Position numbers and translations under genes: made by a program. The notes below the pieces were generated by a model. That model saw nothing but the letters and a program-made list of their open reading frames with translations, had not been told where the DNA came from and made no database searches. Source: Agromyces sp. H17E-10 (lineage in GTDB: Bacteria > Actinomycetota > Actinomycetes > Actinomycetales > Microbacteriaceae). Taken from it: a stretch of DNA of 64,000 bases. The stretch is from the NCBI RefSeq assembly GCF_022919715.1, contig NZ_CP095042.1:806001-870000 (forward strand), in the 5' to 3' direction. Below, in pieces: positions 63,966 to 64,000 of this stretch. The first letter of the stretch is position 1; each line of letters starts with the position of its first letter.

Positions 63966-64000
63966 TCAGAACTCGCGCTCGTAGACCCAGGGCAGCCGCT
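63966..64000 (-). CDS. 3' end of a gene upstream of the FAD oxidoreductase, partial
   Basis: A frame ending RLPWVYEREF followed by TGA (63966-63968) runs off the right edge. The tail resembles the end of SRPBCC-type or other short enzymes, but eleven codons do not allow identification. The 2-base gap to the next GTG supports a real coupled gene. Confidence 0.4.
   Translation of the reverse strand, partial: RLPWVYEREF

Overview
The window is uniformly very GC-rich, carries many GTG and TTG starts and 1-4 base stop/start overlaps, and is dotted with the paired words ggatgcc/ggcatcc and with short inverted repeats that read roughly as GGTCTCGATACGCTCC..GGAGCG..CGAGACC. Together with the protein styles this points to an actinobacterium of the Microbacteriaceae, plausibly close to Agromyces. 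The genus is an inference from sequence style, not a database result.

Layout. 1-1777 (minus): HerA-like/DUF853 ATPase, cut by the window edge. 1787-10246: nitrate respiration, with narK divergent from narGHJI; narG carries a one-base frameshift. 10292-17179: SRPBCC protein, AraC-type regulator, stand-alone LigD-type primase-polymerase overlapping an aminoglycoside-phosphotransferase-like kinase, an overlapping pair of N-succinylamino-acid racemase/OSBS and GNAT acyltransferase, and a DUF559-type nuclease-fold gene bracketed by four copies of one hairpin. 17498-38912: a large purine-catabolism and glyoxylate region: uricase, HIU hydrolase, OHCU decarboxylase; peroxiredoxin; hyi-glxR-gcl and a glycerate kinase-allantoinase fusion; malic enzyme, malate synthase, HpcH/CitE-like protein and ureidoglycine aminohydrolase; an IclR regulator; then xdhABC behind a 57-codon ORF. 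38909-42820: SDR, MFS transporter, AzgA-type purine permease. 43050-53971: molybdenum block: HTH-TOBE regulator, modABC, moaA, moaE, moeZ, moaD, moeA, moaC, moaB/mog, interrupted at 49380-50590 by a decayed polymorphic-toxin/immunity remnant. 54073-64000: PAP2 phosphatase, two MFS exporters, Eis-like acetyltransferase, AI-2E-type membrane protein, lipase maturation factor, FAD amine-oxidase/desaturase-like protein and the tail of another gene.

How it fits together. Xanthine enters through the permease, XdhAB (molybdoenzyme, matured by XdhC) makes urate, the uricase branch gives allantoin, allantoinase gives allantoate, AllE handles ureidoglycine, and glyoxylate flows either through Gcl-GlxR-glycerate kinase to 2-phosphoglycerate or through malate synthase and malic enzyme to pyruvate. 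Xanthine dehydrogenase and nitrate reductase both need molybdenum cofactor, which explains the neighbouring mod and moa/moe genes. No allantoate amidohydrolase or ureidoglycolate lyase of known type, and no mobA or mocA, was seen in the window.

Main discovery. A 15-bp inverted repeat, TTYCR-N5-YGGAA, usually present as one strong and one weaker site exactly 21 bp apart centre to centre, lies in front of uraD, hyi, malic enzyme, the 57-codon ORF, xdhA, the permease/modR divergent pair and moeZ, and as a single site in front of the IclR gene. It is best explained as the operator of that IclR protein, forming one regulon that couples purine and glyoxylate catabolism to molybdate uptake and cofactor synthesis.
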